NCBI GenBank assembly: GCA_025331445.1
Contig: JAIWNE010000116.1
Span: 41,621-105,620 of the forward strand
Direction of reading: 5' to 3'
Length of the DNA: 64,000 nt
DNA from: Blakeslea trispora
Taxonomy: Eukaryota > Mucoromycota > Mucoromycetes > Mucorales > Choanephoraceae
Position numbers and translations under genes: made by a program. Shown piece after piece: positions 34,677 through 46,207 of this stretch (within the stretch, counting starts at the first letter, position 1; each line of letters begins with the position of its first letter). The notes under the pieces were generated by a model. That model saw nothing but the letters and a program-made list of their open reading frames with translations. It did not search any database and was not told where the DNA came from.

Positions 34677-35819
34677 ATGAGCTCGTCTAACAACGACAAC
34701 AACAATAATAATGATGAAAATGCCATAAACAGCACCGCTGAAGGCAATTTCTCTAACCCTTCAAAAGAAATCCAAGATGTTGATCAAGCTCAGCAACCTT
34801 GCGTTAAAAGAGGCTTTATGAGTAGTGATCGCAAGAAAACAGCCATTGATTTTGCTCATGGCATTAATATATACGGTCAAAAGTGGAATGAAAGAGGAGT
34901 CTGTTGGGCAGACATTACCTATAATGTCAACCAGGTTGATTCTCGATTGACAGATGTTAGTGTCAAGACTGTCAGAGACTTTGTGCGCAGAGAAATTGTT
35001 CGCGTGTATAAAGAGCAGGAAGCTCAAAGAGAAAGATCAGGTACACTGGGCATCATCGATGCCTATACCCAGAAATGCTTGGACATGTATGAAAAAGTAA
35101 GTAGCGAATGCCTTATTCGGTTTATAATTAGGCATTTGCTGAAGATCAATCTGAATTAGCACTTGAGGACAGACCGAAAGAATGCTAAAGATCGTTTGGC
35201 AGAAGCTGACGTGATAGCTGAAAGAAGGCAGAGAGAGGCCGAAATGATAGAGCAGGCCAACAGAATTCGGTCCTATAGAAGCAGTTCAGAAATGAGCAGA
35301 CACAATCCTTTGCGTCGATCAAGAGACTGGGATAATGAAGAAGAAGAAGAAGAAGACAGTCGCAGTCAAAGGATAAGACAGACACTTCAAGCTGTCCCAA
35401 GAAACATCGAAGCTGCCGAAGAATCCGTTCGAAGCGAACACCGTTTCTTGAAGGACTGCTTGGACAGAATGGAAGGGTTCACGAACCAAATCGTTCAATC
35501 GAATGAAAAGCTCTTGTCGTCCATGAAAGGCTCCCAACAAAGTCATGCAACCATGGCACAAAGCCAAGCAGTCATGGCACAAAACATGGATGCCTTTTTT
35601 CGATTTATGGCAGAATCTCGAAATGCTCAAGCCATGGATCGAAAAGTGTTGCTGGGTATTCAACAATCCTCGCTGAATAACCAGCAAACATTGATAGAAC
35701 TGACAAGAGAGTTGCTGGCACTCAAGAAGGCAAAAAGAGATGACAGCCAGTTAAAAGAAACAGGCAAAGGAAAAGGAAAGGGAAAGGGGAAAAAGAAACA
35801 AAAACAATTAAACATATAG
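34677..35819 (+). CDS. Harbinger Myb-like DNA-binding protein
   Basis: Two exons (34677-35096 and 35160-35819) encode 359 residues. The N-terminus is rich in N/S/D. A Myb-like trihelix region runs from about residue 50 (SSDRKKTAIDFAHGINIYG, WADITYNVNQVDSRLTDVSV, TVRDFVRREIVRVYKEQ). A coiled coil (DRLAEADVIAERRQREAEM), an acidic run and a Q/S-rich segment follow; the end is a GKGKGKGKKK basic tail. In Harbinger elements the second gene encodes a Myb-like protein that helps import and target the transposase; this fits by position and domain. The 3' acceptor CTGAATTAG was chosen because the earlier AG would lead to a stop. The frame is intact, so this half of the pair could still be expressed. 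Confidence 0.72.
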
Positions 35820-35833
35820 TTTGCAATTTTTTT

Positions 35834-37203
35834 TTATTGCTGATCAAAACAACTTGCAACGTATTCTTCAACTGTAGGAGGGTCTACAGAGAAAAAATAT
35901 CTGCTCGTTTGATTTCCCTCCATTGATGCAGACATGTATGTTTTTAAAAAGAGTGGCAACTCTGTATGTTGGGCCCACACGATTTTGCATCAGTTTCATC
36001 TTTGGCTGGAAGTGGACATGTGCAAACAAAGTAGAGGTATGCCCAAATTCCCACTCTACTGCTACACGTAGTCTCGACATTTCTTGGTTGATCCTGATGG
36101 CAGCAATAGTTCTTCTTGCCCTACTTCTGTTGGTTATGGGCTTGATCAAGCACTCATGTCTGCCATAAGCTGCATCCCCATAAAGGGCGTACAGCTTACC
36201 TGTTGCTCCTGCCAAGCTCGATGTTATGCCGTCTGGTGTAACAATACCTGATTTATGAACCGCCAATTTTATACATATTTCAACTTCCTCTACAATTTCA
36301 AGCCAATAATTTACATTGTAAATTGTATCAAATCTGAATTCACCATAAATTCAGTCTCCAACTTACCAATATTTCAGATACTTTTCTTTTCCTATTTTTC
36401 ATAATTATATAACTGTCACAAAACTCTAAATACTTGAATTATAACATTAAATTACCAACAAGGAATTGGTTAGTAACTTACATGCTATAATTATAACATA
36501 AACACTCATTTTAACTTTGAAACAAAATAAAGTTGGTAAAAATTATTTACTCATAAAACATACCTTGATATTTCAGGCAATGGTTTCTTTCGTGGCCATT
36601 GTAACATACTTCTTGATTTTCTGTTGGTCGACAGATGGCATTGTAGGTACCATCGATAAATGCAACGACATCCGAAAAGTAAGATCCTTTTTCAATGATT
36701 GCTGCATTGAACCTCTTCAAGTTTTGAACACGAAATTGGTGTTCATCGAACTCAATGCCAGAGCTGAACAAATCATCCAGCAGATCCAGCATGCCGTTCA
36801 CGATGATGCTGATCGTGGAGAAGCCATATCCAAAAAGAAGAGACAAGTCCTTCAATCGAGAAGGATAAGCTAATCTTCTCAGCAAGACGGCTAAAGAGTA
36901 AACAGCATCGCGCTTGAACATATGCTGAGCATCGTCTCCTCTAAATAAGATATCATCAGCAAGACCAATGGCATTCTTTATTTGCTTGATTTGATTAAAG
37001 GTAAATCTAAACAACAAGAGACAAGTGTCATCGCCCAAAGCTTCTAGGTCTAATGGTTGGTTGTTGTGCAGCCTGTAATGGCGTTGGTTTTCACCCAAAC
37101 GCTCCAAAAGATCTTCATCTTGCATTTCCAACTGGACATCTTTAACTATAGTTCTTGAGATTTTAATAACTTCATTGAGATTTTGAATTGAGTGAGTAGA
37201 CAT
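35834..37203 (-). pseudogene. HARBI1-like DDE transposase, degraded
   Basis: Exon 1 (36564-37203) starts MSTHSIQNLNEVIK and carries FGYGFSTISIIVNGML, then VVAFIDGTYNAICRP (first catalytic Asp) and CYNGHERNHCLKYQG. The intron uses GTATGT and an acceptor before 36247. Exon 2 reads GIVTPDGITSSLAGATGK and jumps straight to LYALYGDAAYG. The block that normally carries GRRHD with the second catalytic Asp is missing, about 20 residues. The third acid is present in LRVAVEWEFGH. A frame change near 35930 is needed to reach the usual PPTVEEYV C-terminus and the stop at 35834. The protein is thus an unlikely active nuclease. It converges with the Myb-like gene, as in intact elements. Confidence 0.72.
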
Positions 37204-37690
37204 TGTGGGAGTAATAATTTTGATGAAACAAGAGAAAAAAGGGGGGCAAATGTGTTACAAAATAATTGTGTTTTTAATAACGGAATGATTGAAATTACCC
37301 CTTACAGCATCTACGGTTTAAGTGCTTCTGTTGAGCAGGATATAGTCTAATGAATTGCATGAAATACTCTACGGGTTATAGCCTTGATATACCGTAGTAT
37401 TGTTGAACACAGTCATAAACAAAGCTTCTTGTATTAACATCATGTACTCAATGGAAACATGCTTCTTTAAATATCATAAATGAGCCAAAATATACAACAA
37501 ACTAAACTCAAATCATCACTCATCCTGCCTAAAAGTGTTCTAACGTGTCTCAAAGTAAATGTAAATTGATTCAGGGCTGATATCTGATTTGCTCAAGAAG
37601 TTTAAATAGCGAAGGACACTGCTTAAATTGAGACACATACGGAATGTGCTTTATAAACATCTTACTAAAACATCTGTTCTGTCAAAATAA

Positions 37691-38007
37691 GGCTTTTTTT
37701 CTATACAGATTTATCTATAGTCTATGCCTTGACAATCTTCTAATCTTGTGAAAGACAATAGAATGTTTGCAAACAAAGGCAAAGGGATGAATACGAAACA
37801 TCAAAAATCCGTTACTCTTCTTATTGTACTCTAGAGATTAAAAAAGTACCTCTTAAATAAGAGAATTGGATCTACTGCAATCATCCAGCTTTCTTGCCGT
37901 TCCAATAAAAAAAACATGATTCATTTAGCAAGCTAGTCTGTGTGTAACTTGATTTAGGAGAGGATGCATTATGTGTATTATATAAAAAAAAAGAGAGAAA
38001 AAAGAAA
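37691..38007. other. Intergenic, nothing recognised
   Basis: About 320 bp of AT-rich sequence between the Harbinger end and the membrane protein 3' end. No open frame or RNA feature recognised, and no continuation of the zinc-ribbon gene at 34168 was found. Confidence 0.4.
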
Positions 38008-39387
38008 TCAATAGCTATGTAAAGGTCTAGCACTAATATGTGAGTGTTGATTTGATGTAATGCTTCCATTGCTACTGTTGTCTTCATGGTAACTTTTGCT
38101 ATTGGCGCTTATTTTGCTATCTCGGTCTAGTTGAACAGACCCAAAGTCGACAAATTCAGGCTTATCTTGAACAGGATTAGGTTCGACAGCATCAAAGGTA
38201 AGTTCGGCAGATATATGATCCACTGTTTGAAATGTCTTGTTTTTACTTGCATGATCACCCTTATTACTATCTTTGTGATTTGTTGTTACCTATATTTTTT
38301 ACATTTATTAACATATTGGCATTGTTCCCCTTTTTTTTGTTACTTATGATTACCCAATAGACAGTAACTGCATTAATCTAATGAATTTTGTTTTGTCAAT
38401 ATGCAATAGAAAATAGCCATTGTTTCATATACCTACCGTAACATCCACAGTACACATGGTAAGACAAACAAGACCTCGTTCATGCCCTTTGGTGATGACC
38501 ACCACAAGTACGTTGGCAAATGAAATGAGCAAGGAGACAATCGAGGCAACCATTGTACGTCTAGCGAGCTTATAGAGTCTACTTCTTCTCCAATTGTTTC
38601 TTGATATCAATCCTACATTCATGAGTGGAGCCATAAACAACCAAGTGAGATAAAGATTCAAGACCTTTGATAAAGAAAAGATTAAAGTCAGTGATGCATG
38701 TCCAAGTAGTCTAATAAATGAGAGAAATGCTTACGAAATCATAGACCTAAAGAACAAGGAAATCATAGTCATTAGTCATTGAATTCAAGTCTTGCTTTTT
38801 TTTTGGGAATAACATTACTATTAAAGGAACGCTTGCCACTAATTGCAAACCAATAATACATTTTCCATCTGCTTCCAAATAAATATTTCGATAGGTCAAC
38901 ATGAGCGCAAAGATAATAACAAAAGGGCAGAGCAATACTAGATGAAAACGGTATTGGCATGTCTTTAGTCGAGCTGTCTTTACAGCAGTGACTAGATGAA
39001 TACGTTCAATAAGCCATGCATAGACTACAATTTTACTGCCAGCATAAAAGATATCACAAGAAAGCATACCCAAGGTACAAGAGACCATGTTGTCTAGTAC
39101 AAAAGAAAAAAAGGGTTATAGAGTCTATTCTCTGGTTAATTAAGGAAATCATATTTACTATTGTTGGTAGAGACTACAATGATAGAAGTAGTGGCAAAGG
39201 CCCAAGACAACAGATAGAGTACAATGACCATAAGTCGACCGTAATTGATAGTCTTGATCTTTTCTCCAAATGTCTTTGATCCAACTGCACTTGCCAGTAC
39301 GGTAATACAGAGTAATGAGATGAGTTCTGAAGTGATTTCCAGAACATCAGGACCAACCAGGCCATAATCAACATGTTGTGAATCCAT
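38008..39387 (-). CDS. Multi-pass (probably seven-segment) membrane protein
   Basis: Four or more exons from the ATG at 39387. Hydrophobic segments in order: ISLLCITVLASAV, INYGRLMVIVLYLLSWAF, MVSCTLGMLSCDIFYAG, FHLVLLCPFVIIFALML, CIIGLQLVASVPLIVML, VLNLYLTWLFMAPLMNV, and ASIVSLLISFANVLVVV. The extracellular/cytoplasmic loops contain YAWLIERIHLV, a motif I recognise only as typical of fungal 7-TM proteins of unknown function. The C-terminal tail is soluble, Ser/Asn-rich and ends ISARPLHSY. No GPCR family motif such as DRY was seen. A receptor or transporter role is inference from topology. Confidence 0.6.
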
Positions 39388-39637
39388 TCAATGAAGCGAA
39401 TAAAGTAAAAAAAAAAATGTAAAGAAAAAAAAAAAAGAAGCTTTGTTGTCACTCTGCTTTATATTCTACAAAGAGAGGAGAGACAAAAAAAAAAAAAGAG
39501 GATCACTCAAAACAAAAAAGCAGGTTTTTCTCCTTAAATACAGAAAATAGCGTATATAAGAAAAGAGGAGCATGGTCCTTGCTTATGTATTTTCCCTTAA
39601 TCATCACCTTTTTTTTTAAAATGCATGCTATTGTTGT

Positions 39638-40336
39638 TTATTTCTTTTTGTTAACCTTCTTCTCTCGTTCTTCCATCTGCAACAACTCTTCCTCTGCCTT
39701 CTTTGCTTCTTTGGCACGTCTCTCTTGTTCTCTAATTTCGTGCTCCTTGGCTTCCTTTGCATCTCTTTCATCCTGCTTTTTCTTACGTAAGGTTTCCTGC
39801 TCTAACATGTTCTTCATATCTTGTTGTATTTGTTTCTGCTTTTCATGTTCCAGCATTTGGGCAGCTGTACTAAAGATGGTTTGACCCCAATTTTCTTTAA
39901 ATGCATTGGCTTCAATAGCAATTTCCTGTAGTTCAGCCGTAATTTCTTGTTCAGCAGCGTTAAATTCGCGCCATAGATCATCGCCAATGCTACCTGTCTT
40001 CATCAATTGTTGCAAAGCAGGCTTCTCTTGTTGAATGACAACTAAACGACGGACTGCTTCCATAGCACGGCGTAAAAGTGCAGCACGCAAGTGGAATTCA
40101 GGGACTGCTGGTTCAGCATTTAAAAGCGCAATATATTCTTCTTTTTGAGTATTCACAGGAAACCAAGCTTCATATGATTGAATCACTAGAGAGAATCAAT
40201 AGTTAATATAAATTACACTCAAAGCAACTGTATCATCTACTTTACTTGTTGCTCTACGGTAAACATAGGAAAAGGCACTCATGGCAGCAATACAGCCACC
40301 AAGGTAGACTGTAGGTAGAAGCAATGAACTCATCAT
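39638..40336 (-). CDS. SEC66: Sec66/Sec71 translocation complex subunit
   Basis: Two exons from the ATG at 40336. The first is a membrane anchor (LPTVYLGGCIAAMSAFSYVY). The second carries the conserved body: YEAWFPVNTQKEEYIALL, VPEFHLRAALLRRAMEAVRR, EKPALQQLMKTGSIGDDLW and ANAFKENWGQTIF, then a charged coiled-coil tail. This matches yeast Sec66 (Sec71), a subunit of the Sec62/63 post-translational ER translocon. The final E/K/R coiled coil ends in VNKKK. The length, about 220 residues, is normal. Confidence 0.86.
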
Positions 40337-40628
40337 TTTATATTGTAATGAAACAGAAAAAAAAAAAAAAAAGAAAAAGAAATGAAAGAAATTCATTGAC
40401 CATATTTTCCTTCAACATATCTTTTAGCCAATCAAAATCGAATATTATTTAGCCAATTAGTATAAAAGTCGCGGGCCACTTTAAACTAACGTTGTCATCC
40501 AATCACAATCTATTTCGTATATATTTTTTTTATCTATATAAAATCTGACATGTAACGAGATTGAGAAAACAAAGGCAAATGTCAATTTATGATTTTATTT
40601 TAAATACAATGATGCAAAGCAAAATTTC

Positions 40629-43600
40629 TTATTCTCCAAGCAGCCATTCAACCATAGCTGTTTCTTCTTGTTCGTCCCATTCATCATCCTGAAGGAACCA
40701 CTCCTCGTCTCCGTCCACCAAACCTTGTTCTTCCTCATCTTCATGAATCGATAGCTTAGGTGTTTGTTTAGGCTCAGTTGGAAGAGTAGGCTCAGTTTGG
40801 ATAGCCTGATCAATTCCTTTGACTCGAGGAGCAATGACTGAGCTTCGGGTTGTTTTAGTGCCAGCATTGATGATGCTTGACTTTCTTTCTATAGCAGAAG
40901 GATCTTGTTGTAAATACAAAAAGCGTTCTCGACGAGGCATATGTGAAACGCGTTTGTGTGCAGCATCGTCCAGCGAGGAAGCACGCTCAAATTTGAGTAC
41001 TTTGTCTAGAATGGTATTACTGTTTGATGCATTGGGGTTGCTGTAGAGTGAGTTAAGGGGAGGAGGAGGGAGTTGGTCTTGTTGTTCCGATAGTTCTTGT
41101 TGCTCCTTGAGATGCTGTTGGCGCAATTGTCTCAAGACTGAACGGCGCTGAGAGCCAGGTGGAACAAGATCTTGTTGCTGCTCTCCAGGCTTAAGGATGT
41201 CATCCCATTGCTTGATAGAAATACTCACAGAACCTCTTGAACGCATAGGGGCATCTTGATGTTTTTCTACAGTATAGCCTTCTTGAACAGAGCGACGACG
41301 ATGGTTGTTGTTCATAAAAGTACGCTTTGCAGCAATGCTGGAAGGACGTTCAGGTACATTGTCATCTGTGTTTAAGCGAGAATTGGAGCCATGATCTGTT
41401 GAAAGGGGCGATATGCTTTCATTTTCAACAACAGAAAGATCTTCTTGACTATCAGGCTCTTGTTTCATAGATAGAGGTTCTTCTGTTAAAACAGTAGAGC
41501 CAGTTATCTTTTGTTGACCAGCTGTCATGAACCCTTCCTCATCTTCTTGTTTTGAAACAGGAAAGCCTTCCTCCTTTTTGGTCAGTATTTCTGCAGGTGG
41601 TGTAGGCAAAGGCTGGTTCAACATGGACTGCTGTTGTCTTTCTTCTTCTTCCTTTAACTTGCGCAAGTTTTCCCTACTTTTTCTGTTGCTCATGCTACCA
41701 CGACGAATGACCATACTGCCTGTGTTTTTAGTTGGCTTGGGTAAAGCAGGTTGTTCTAGGGCCAAGAGAGGGCTCTTTGAGGGCACAGCAGGCAAAGGTG
41801 TGGATGGGACGGTTTTTTGAGCGGCAGGATCAGTATCAGACTCATGTGTATGGTTTGAAGAAAGAGAGTGATGAGTCTTCTTTTCGACATGATTAGGAGT
41901 ATCTGTAGAAGGTAGCTTAGACAAAGGTGTCATATTCTTGTGTCCCAACTTTGGACTAGCATTTGCTGTAGGAGTAGCAACAGGAATCGTAAGCAAAGGA
42001 TCTGCAGTCATTCCAATGGGTGCAATGGGAGGTTTTGGAGCTTCACGTGGGTTCTCAAACCGCTCAGCTTCACTCACAACAAATGTGTTATTGACCAGTG
42101 GAGATGGAGTCTGTGAGCGGACGCTGGATTTAGGCGATTCAACAACACTTTCATTCTTTCTAACAGCTAAAGATGTGCTATGACGAGGAAGAGATAGACT
42201 GGATTTAGGCGTGGTATTGGCAACTGAGGATGGTCGTGAGGAAGACATGGATCTGCGTTCCCAAGTCAGAGTTGCTTCTTCCTCCTTAATTGGATCCTTG
42301 ACTTCGATAGACCTCAGACGGTTAGGTGTTAATGACACTCTGACAGTACCACCCGACTTGATCAAGTCTTCAAAGTTCATTGCGTTGGCTGGTGCATCTG
42401 GGTCATAAAGAGCACTTGGATCTGGCGAGGCAGCACGTGGTAGCACATCACTTGAGAAGGAATTACGGTTATTTTTAAATAAATGAAAGGTGGATTTCCT
42501 ATTGCTGTTATTGCTGGTGTAGGTCGACATGGCTGATTGAGGGCGTACTGGCTCTGGTATCTTTTGTTCAATTGTCAATGTGCTTTTACGTTGATTTTCT
42601 TGAAAATATTCCAAGTCTAAATCATCAAATGTGATATCCAAGAATGAGCCAGTTTCAGCTATAAATGTGTGTGTGTGTAACCCAATTTTTTTTTTTTTAA
42701 TTAGTCAACTTTTTTTATTTCAAACTTGGTTGATGTGACAATAGACTAAAATTTATATTAATTGACTTACAATTATGATCCATAGCATAACTTCTTTTTG
42801 TCTGTTGAAAAGGTAAAGGCATAGGCTGAATGGTTGGTTTGACAAACAATCCAGCACGTTTCTATCAAAAAAAAAAATTGTCAATCATGCTTGTCATCTC
42901 CCTCCCTCCTCCGCCCTTTTTCTGTGTAATCCATATTCACATACTCCCATTTTGTCCTTCAAGTCCATGCGATTAAAGACATTTCCAAGTTGTACATCAT
43001 CCACTAGAGCCAAGAACACTTCTTTAACACGCACATAATCTGTATCTTCATGCTCGGCAGACATGGCCACAGCCGTCAAAAGATATTCAGCAATATGTTC
43101 CATCACAGTCGTCACATAGATAGCAACAATAGGTGAAATGATCACTTTCATGTTGGCCTCATTTCTCTTTACTCGAGCCGAGTTTCGTACATAAAGCTGG
43201 TCTTCCTTGTCTGCCAAAGTACAGAATTCAAAACACTTTTCTCTTAGTAATGGAAGTGCTTCGCTTAATGGGAATTCACTGCCAGTCAAGGCTCGCATCC
43301 GTTCATAGAGTTCGAAATCAATCGACTCAGTTTCCGTAAACGTCTTTACTTCTAACTCGGCCTCCACAATTGCATTTTTACCTAGAGTTGAGGGAAGTAG
43401 ATTGAAGACGACCGATTTGATTTGAGAGAGGTCTAGTGAGAGTGAAGAGGTAAAGAGCAAGACAATGAATTCGTCTAGGAATTGATTGATGGCTTGTAAG
43501 GCGTCTGTTGAAACACGGTAAGGACCGATCTCGGAGATGATGGCGTTGGCAGCTCTTTGACAGATGTAGTGTTCGTCTGATTGCAAAAAAAAACAGAGTA

Positions 43601-43652
43601 AGACGATAATTTTGCTTGTTTCTAAGAACATTGTTAACATACCTAAAGTCAT
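40629..43652 (-). CDS. Fungal protein with N-terminal histone-fold-like domain and long disordered region
   Basis: Four exons. Exon 1 is only MTL plus one base; the intron from GTATGT to CAATCAG then joins DEHYICQRAANAIISEI. Residues 1-220 have the helices YRVSTDALQAINQFLDEFIV and DLSQIKSVVFNLLPSTLGK and IISPIVAIYVTTVMEHIAE, which resemble a fungal-specific N-terminal region with histone-fold-like helices known from many filamentous fungi. A short exon (RAGLFVKPTIQPMPL) links to a roughly 680-residue disordered part rich in S/P/Q/R/E with SPK and RRGS motifs, ending in DDEWDEQEETAMVEWLL. The function is unknown; a chromatin or scaffold role is possible but not shown. The protein is about 930 residues. 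Confidence 0.62.
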
Positions 43653-44570
43653 TTATAAAAACCAGCTTCAAGTTTCCCCAAAGTTGCTGTTGATTGTATT
43701 ATATAAAAGGGGGGGGGGAGCGGAAGTGATCCCGATTAAAATAAGTTTTTTTTGGTATAAATATAGTGTAAGGGGGGGTTTATAAAGGTTATATGATATT
43801 AGTTCTATTTAATAATAAAGGACAAGCTTAGATGAGTAAATGCATTTAGAGAATAAGAAAAGAAAAGAAAAGAAAGGAACATGCAAGTACAAAAATTAAA
43901 TCCATATTAACTGGCGTGTTTTTAAAAATTCATTTGGCGCACTTTTATATACATTTTGTTTAGCGTACAAATGATTCATTTTAAGTTATTAGAATCATGC
44001 TGAAAACACATCAAAAAAAACCTTATTTTGTCATTTGAGAGACTTCTTTCTCCACATTTCAAATTCTATCTAAGCGTAGATTAGAACATCTAGTCAAAGA
44101 ATAGAGAGAGTGTGTGTGTCCTTTTTTTTTTTTTTATTAAGCAAAAGAGGGGAATTCCTAACACCTGCTACCTATTTTCTCTTTATTTGACTAATAAAGT
44201 GTTACCATCCAATTTACTTGTTTTCTAGATTTCTTTGACTTTTAAGCACTGGTTAATTCAATAGCAGCTTCATTTTGCCTACAGTCATGACATAAAAAAA
44301 AAAAAGAGTTTGATGGTTACTAACAATCTGGAAATAATACCGATTTATGTCGTACCAAATCCAAATCGAGAAACAATAGATGTGAATTCTGACTGTTGCT
44401 CAAAATGCTTCTAATACAACCATTCCCATTTTCAAGCTTGCTGACTGCTTGTTTTTCTCTTCTTCTTCTCTCGTTTCTTTTCTTTTCTTACAGGATGGGC
44501 CAATGTCTGTTTCGCCGATGTCTTTTATTATTATTATTATTATTTAAAATGCTTTAGAAAACAAAGGCAG
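43653..44570. other. Intergenic, microsatellites only
   Basis: About 900 bp with a G-run (43711-43719), an AAAAG repeat near 43855-43875, a GT stretch near 44110 and a TTA repeat at about 44525-44545. No gene recognised. Confidence 0.5.
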
Positions 44571-45002
44571 CTACCATCGACTAAATTCGTCCGTGTATGC
44601 TGTGTCTTCTGTATGCGATTTCTTGACAATAGTTTCATCGTACTTTGACATGATGTCTTGTGTCTTTTGCCATTCTAAATTTCTTTTTAGGCTCTCGGAT
44701 AGTGGATCATCTATTAGATCGGGTTTCTTGCTGTCTGAAATAGTAACTGCTTTGGATAGGGTACCACCACTGGTCTGTTGCATATGTGTGAGCATATCAG
44801 TCAACAAGGATGGGTTACACGGCTTTTGAGGTTGTCTCTTTTGGAAATCGCATTGATATGCATATTCAGTCTCATCTTCATCTGATTCTTCACTCTCAAA
44901 ATAATGATCGCATACAATCTGTTCTGCAAACTGAAATGATTGTGCTATAGATTCACCCATATTGCTTGTCTGGTTCTTCTTCTTGATGGTGTTGTGGTAC
45001 AT
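44571..45002 (-). CDS. Small acidic hypothetical protein
   Basis: A single-exon 143-residue frame; the first ATG is at 45002, but the internal ATG at 44960 (MGESIAQSFQFAEQI) may be the true start. The protein is acidic in the first third (ESEESDEDETEY) and has a patch LSESLKRNLEWQKTQDIMSKYD that resembles the end of fungal nitrogen-regulator-like DUF3295 proteins; this is weak. The frame ends FSRW. It is a plausible real gene because of length and lack of stops, but no family is confirmed. Confidence 0.4.
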   Translation of the reverse strand: MYHNTIKKKNQTSNMGESIAQSFQFAEQIVCDHYFESEESDEDETEYAYQCDFQKRQPQKPCNPSLLTDMLTHMQQTSGGTLSKAVTISDSKKPDLIDDPLSESLKRNLEWQKTQDIMSKYDETIVKKSHTEDTAYTDEFSRW

Positions 45003-45494
45003 GTTGAAATACAGAGCATACAGCAGTGAAGAAAGAAAGAGAAAAAAGAAAAAGTCGGAAAAATGAAAAGGTTTAAAAAAAAAAGGCTTGATTTAAGCAT
45101 GATACCATCCGCGCGCTACGTTTTCTTTCTCTTTTTTTTTGAATTACCTGTATGTAGCAGGTAATAACAATAGAAAAAGATGATCACCAAAATCAGAAAG
45201 AAAATAGAGATGAATTACTTTTTGGTTGCAAAAAGAAAAAGTAAGCTCTATACTATCTCTGCTTATTCCATGATGCTATTTGTTTCATAGCTATTGATCA
45301 GCTATAACCCATCTTTTACTTTTCCTATTGCTCGCACAAAGAAGAAAACTGTATGATTCTAAAACAGAAAATCGGGCTGGTCTTAATAGCATTGAGCAAA
45401 TCAAACCGTTTTTCAATATTCTCTTGACTCTGTTGGTTAAGATCATGACAACTGTTATTTCTACAAGTCAAAGGCTTATTTCTTGTACTGAATA

Positions 45495-45887
45495 ATGAAG
45501 AAAAACAAAACAAGTCATAGCGATTATTCCTGTTGGCCAGTTGCGCAGATATTTCATTGTGATGGATATAGTTTCCATATGAATTTTGTCTTGGATTGTT
45601 GTCGCTTGGTAGAGTTAGAAAAAGAGAAAATGCCAAGAGTCAGATTTATGGAATTCCTTGAAAAGTGTGATAATTACAATGATAATTTATTATTAAAGAG
45701 TTCCATACCAACAAGTGGTAATAACAATGAAACTGAATTTATTCTATTTTATAAACATCTTTTCCTTAATAAAAAAACAGCAACATGCAGAAACCAAATA
45801 CAAACAGTTGCAAGTATCTTGTTGAGGTCTCAAGCAAACAATGACTTACTCAGCCAGTCACTTGCTTTTTTTTTTAAAAAAAAATAA
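45495..45887 (+). CDS. Possible small ORF, unrecognised
   Basis: A 130-residue open frame beginning at an ATG and ending in a K-run. The middle (FMEFLEKCDNYNDNLLLK) is of average composition and not repetitive, which is why it is listed. No domain, splice signal or neighbour evidence supports it. It may be spurious or a decayed gene. The rest of 45003-46207 is AT-rich with no other candidate. Confidence 0.2.
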   Translation: MKKNKTSHSDYSCWPVAQIFHCDGYSFHMNFVLDCCRLVELEKEKMPRVRFMEFLEKCDNYNDNLLLKSSIPTSGNNNETEFILFYKHLFLNKKTATCRNQIQTVASILLRSQANNDLLSQSLAFFFKKK

Positions 45888-46207
45888 GCTGTATTTTATG
45901 ATTGTTTCAAGGGGAAAGAAGCTACTTTACAGTTTACTTGATATCAAATTACAAAGTCTTTAACATATTTGTTAAACTGGTACCTTTCTTCTCTTTGTTT
46001 TGCAGTGTGAAGAAAAGTCAGTAATGGCTATCAGCTGGAAGACTTTTTGGTTTCCCTTTTTTTGCTGATTTTTAAAAAGTCAATAGGTGTTACAAAAGGG
46101 CGAAAAAAAAAAGGTCTCTCACATCATACAGTTAACTGAAGAGGGCTCATTCCTTCTTTTTTTTTCTCTTTTTCTTTCTACAAGAGTAGCATGATTTGTC
46201 CACAGTA

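Larger units (their letters stand above)
34387..37690. mobile_element. PIF/Harbinger-type transposon (gene-carrying copy A)
   Basis: The interval holds the two genes typical of PIF/Harbinger elements: a Myb-like protein gene (34677-35819, plus) and a DDE nuclease gene (35834-37203, minus), converging with 14 bp between stops. The outer parts of the interval are homologous, in reverse orientation, to both ends of the element at 61471-62288, which defines the approximate limits. Terminal inverted repeats like those of that smaller copy were not found here, so the exact ends are uncertain and may be eroded. The transposase is broken (see its entry), so this copy is not self-sufficient. Confidence 0.8.

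Noticed and set aside
46196..46207. TTG-initiated extension of the SH3 receptor-like gene
   Set aside because: Eukaryotic start should be ATG; the first ATG at 46208 gives a proper signal peptide.
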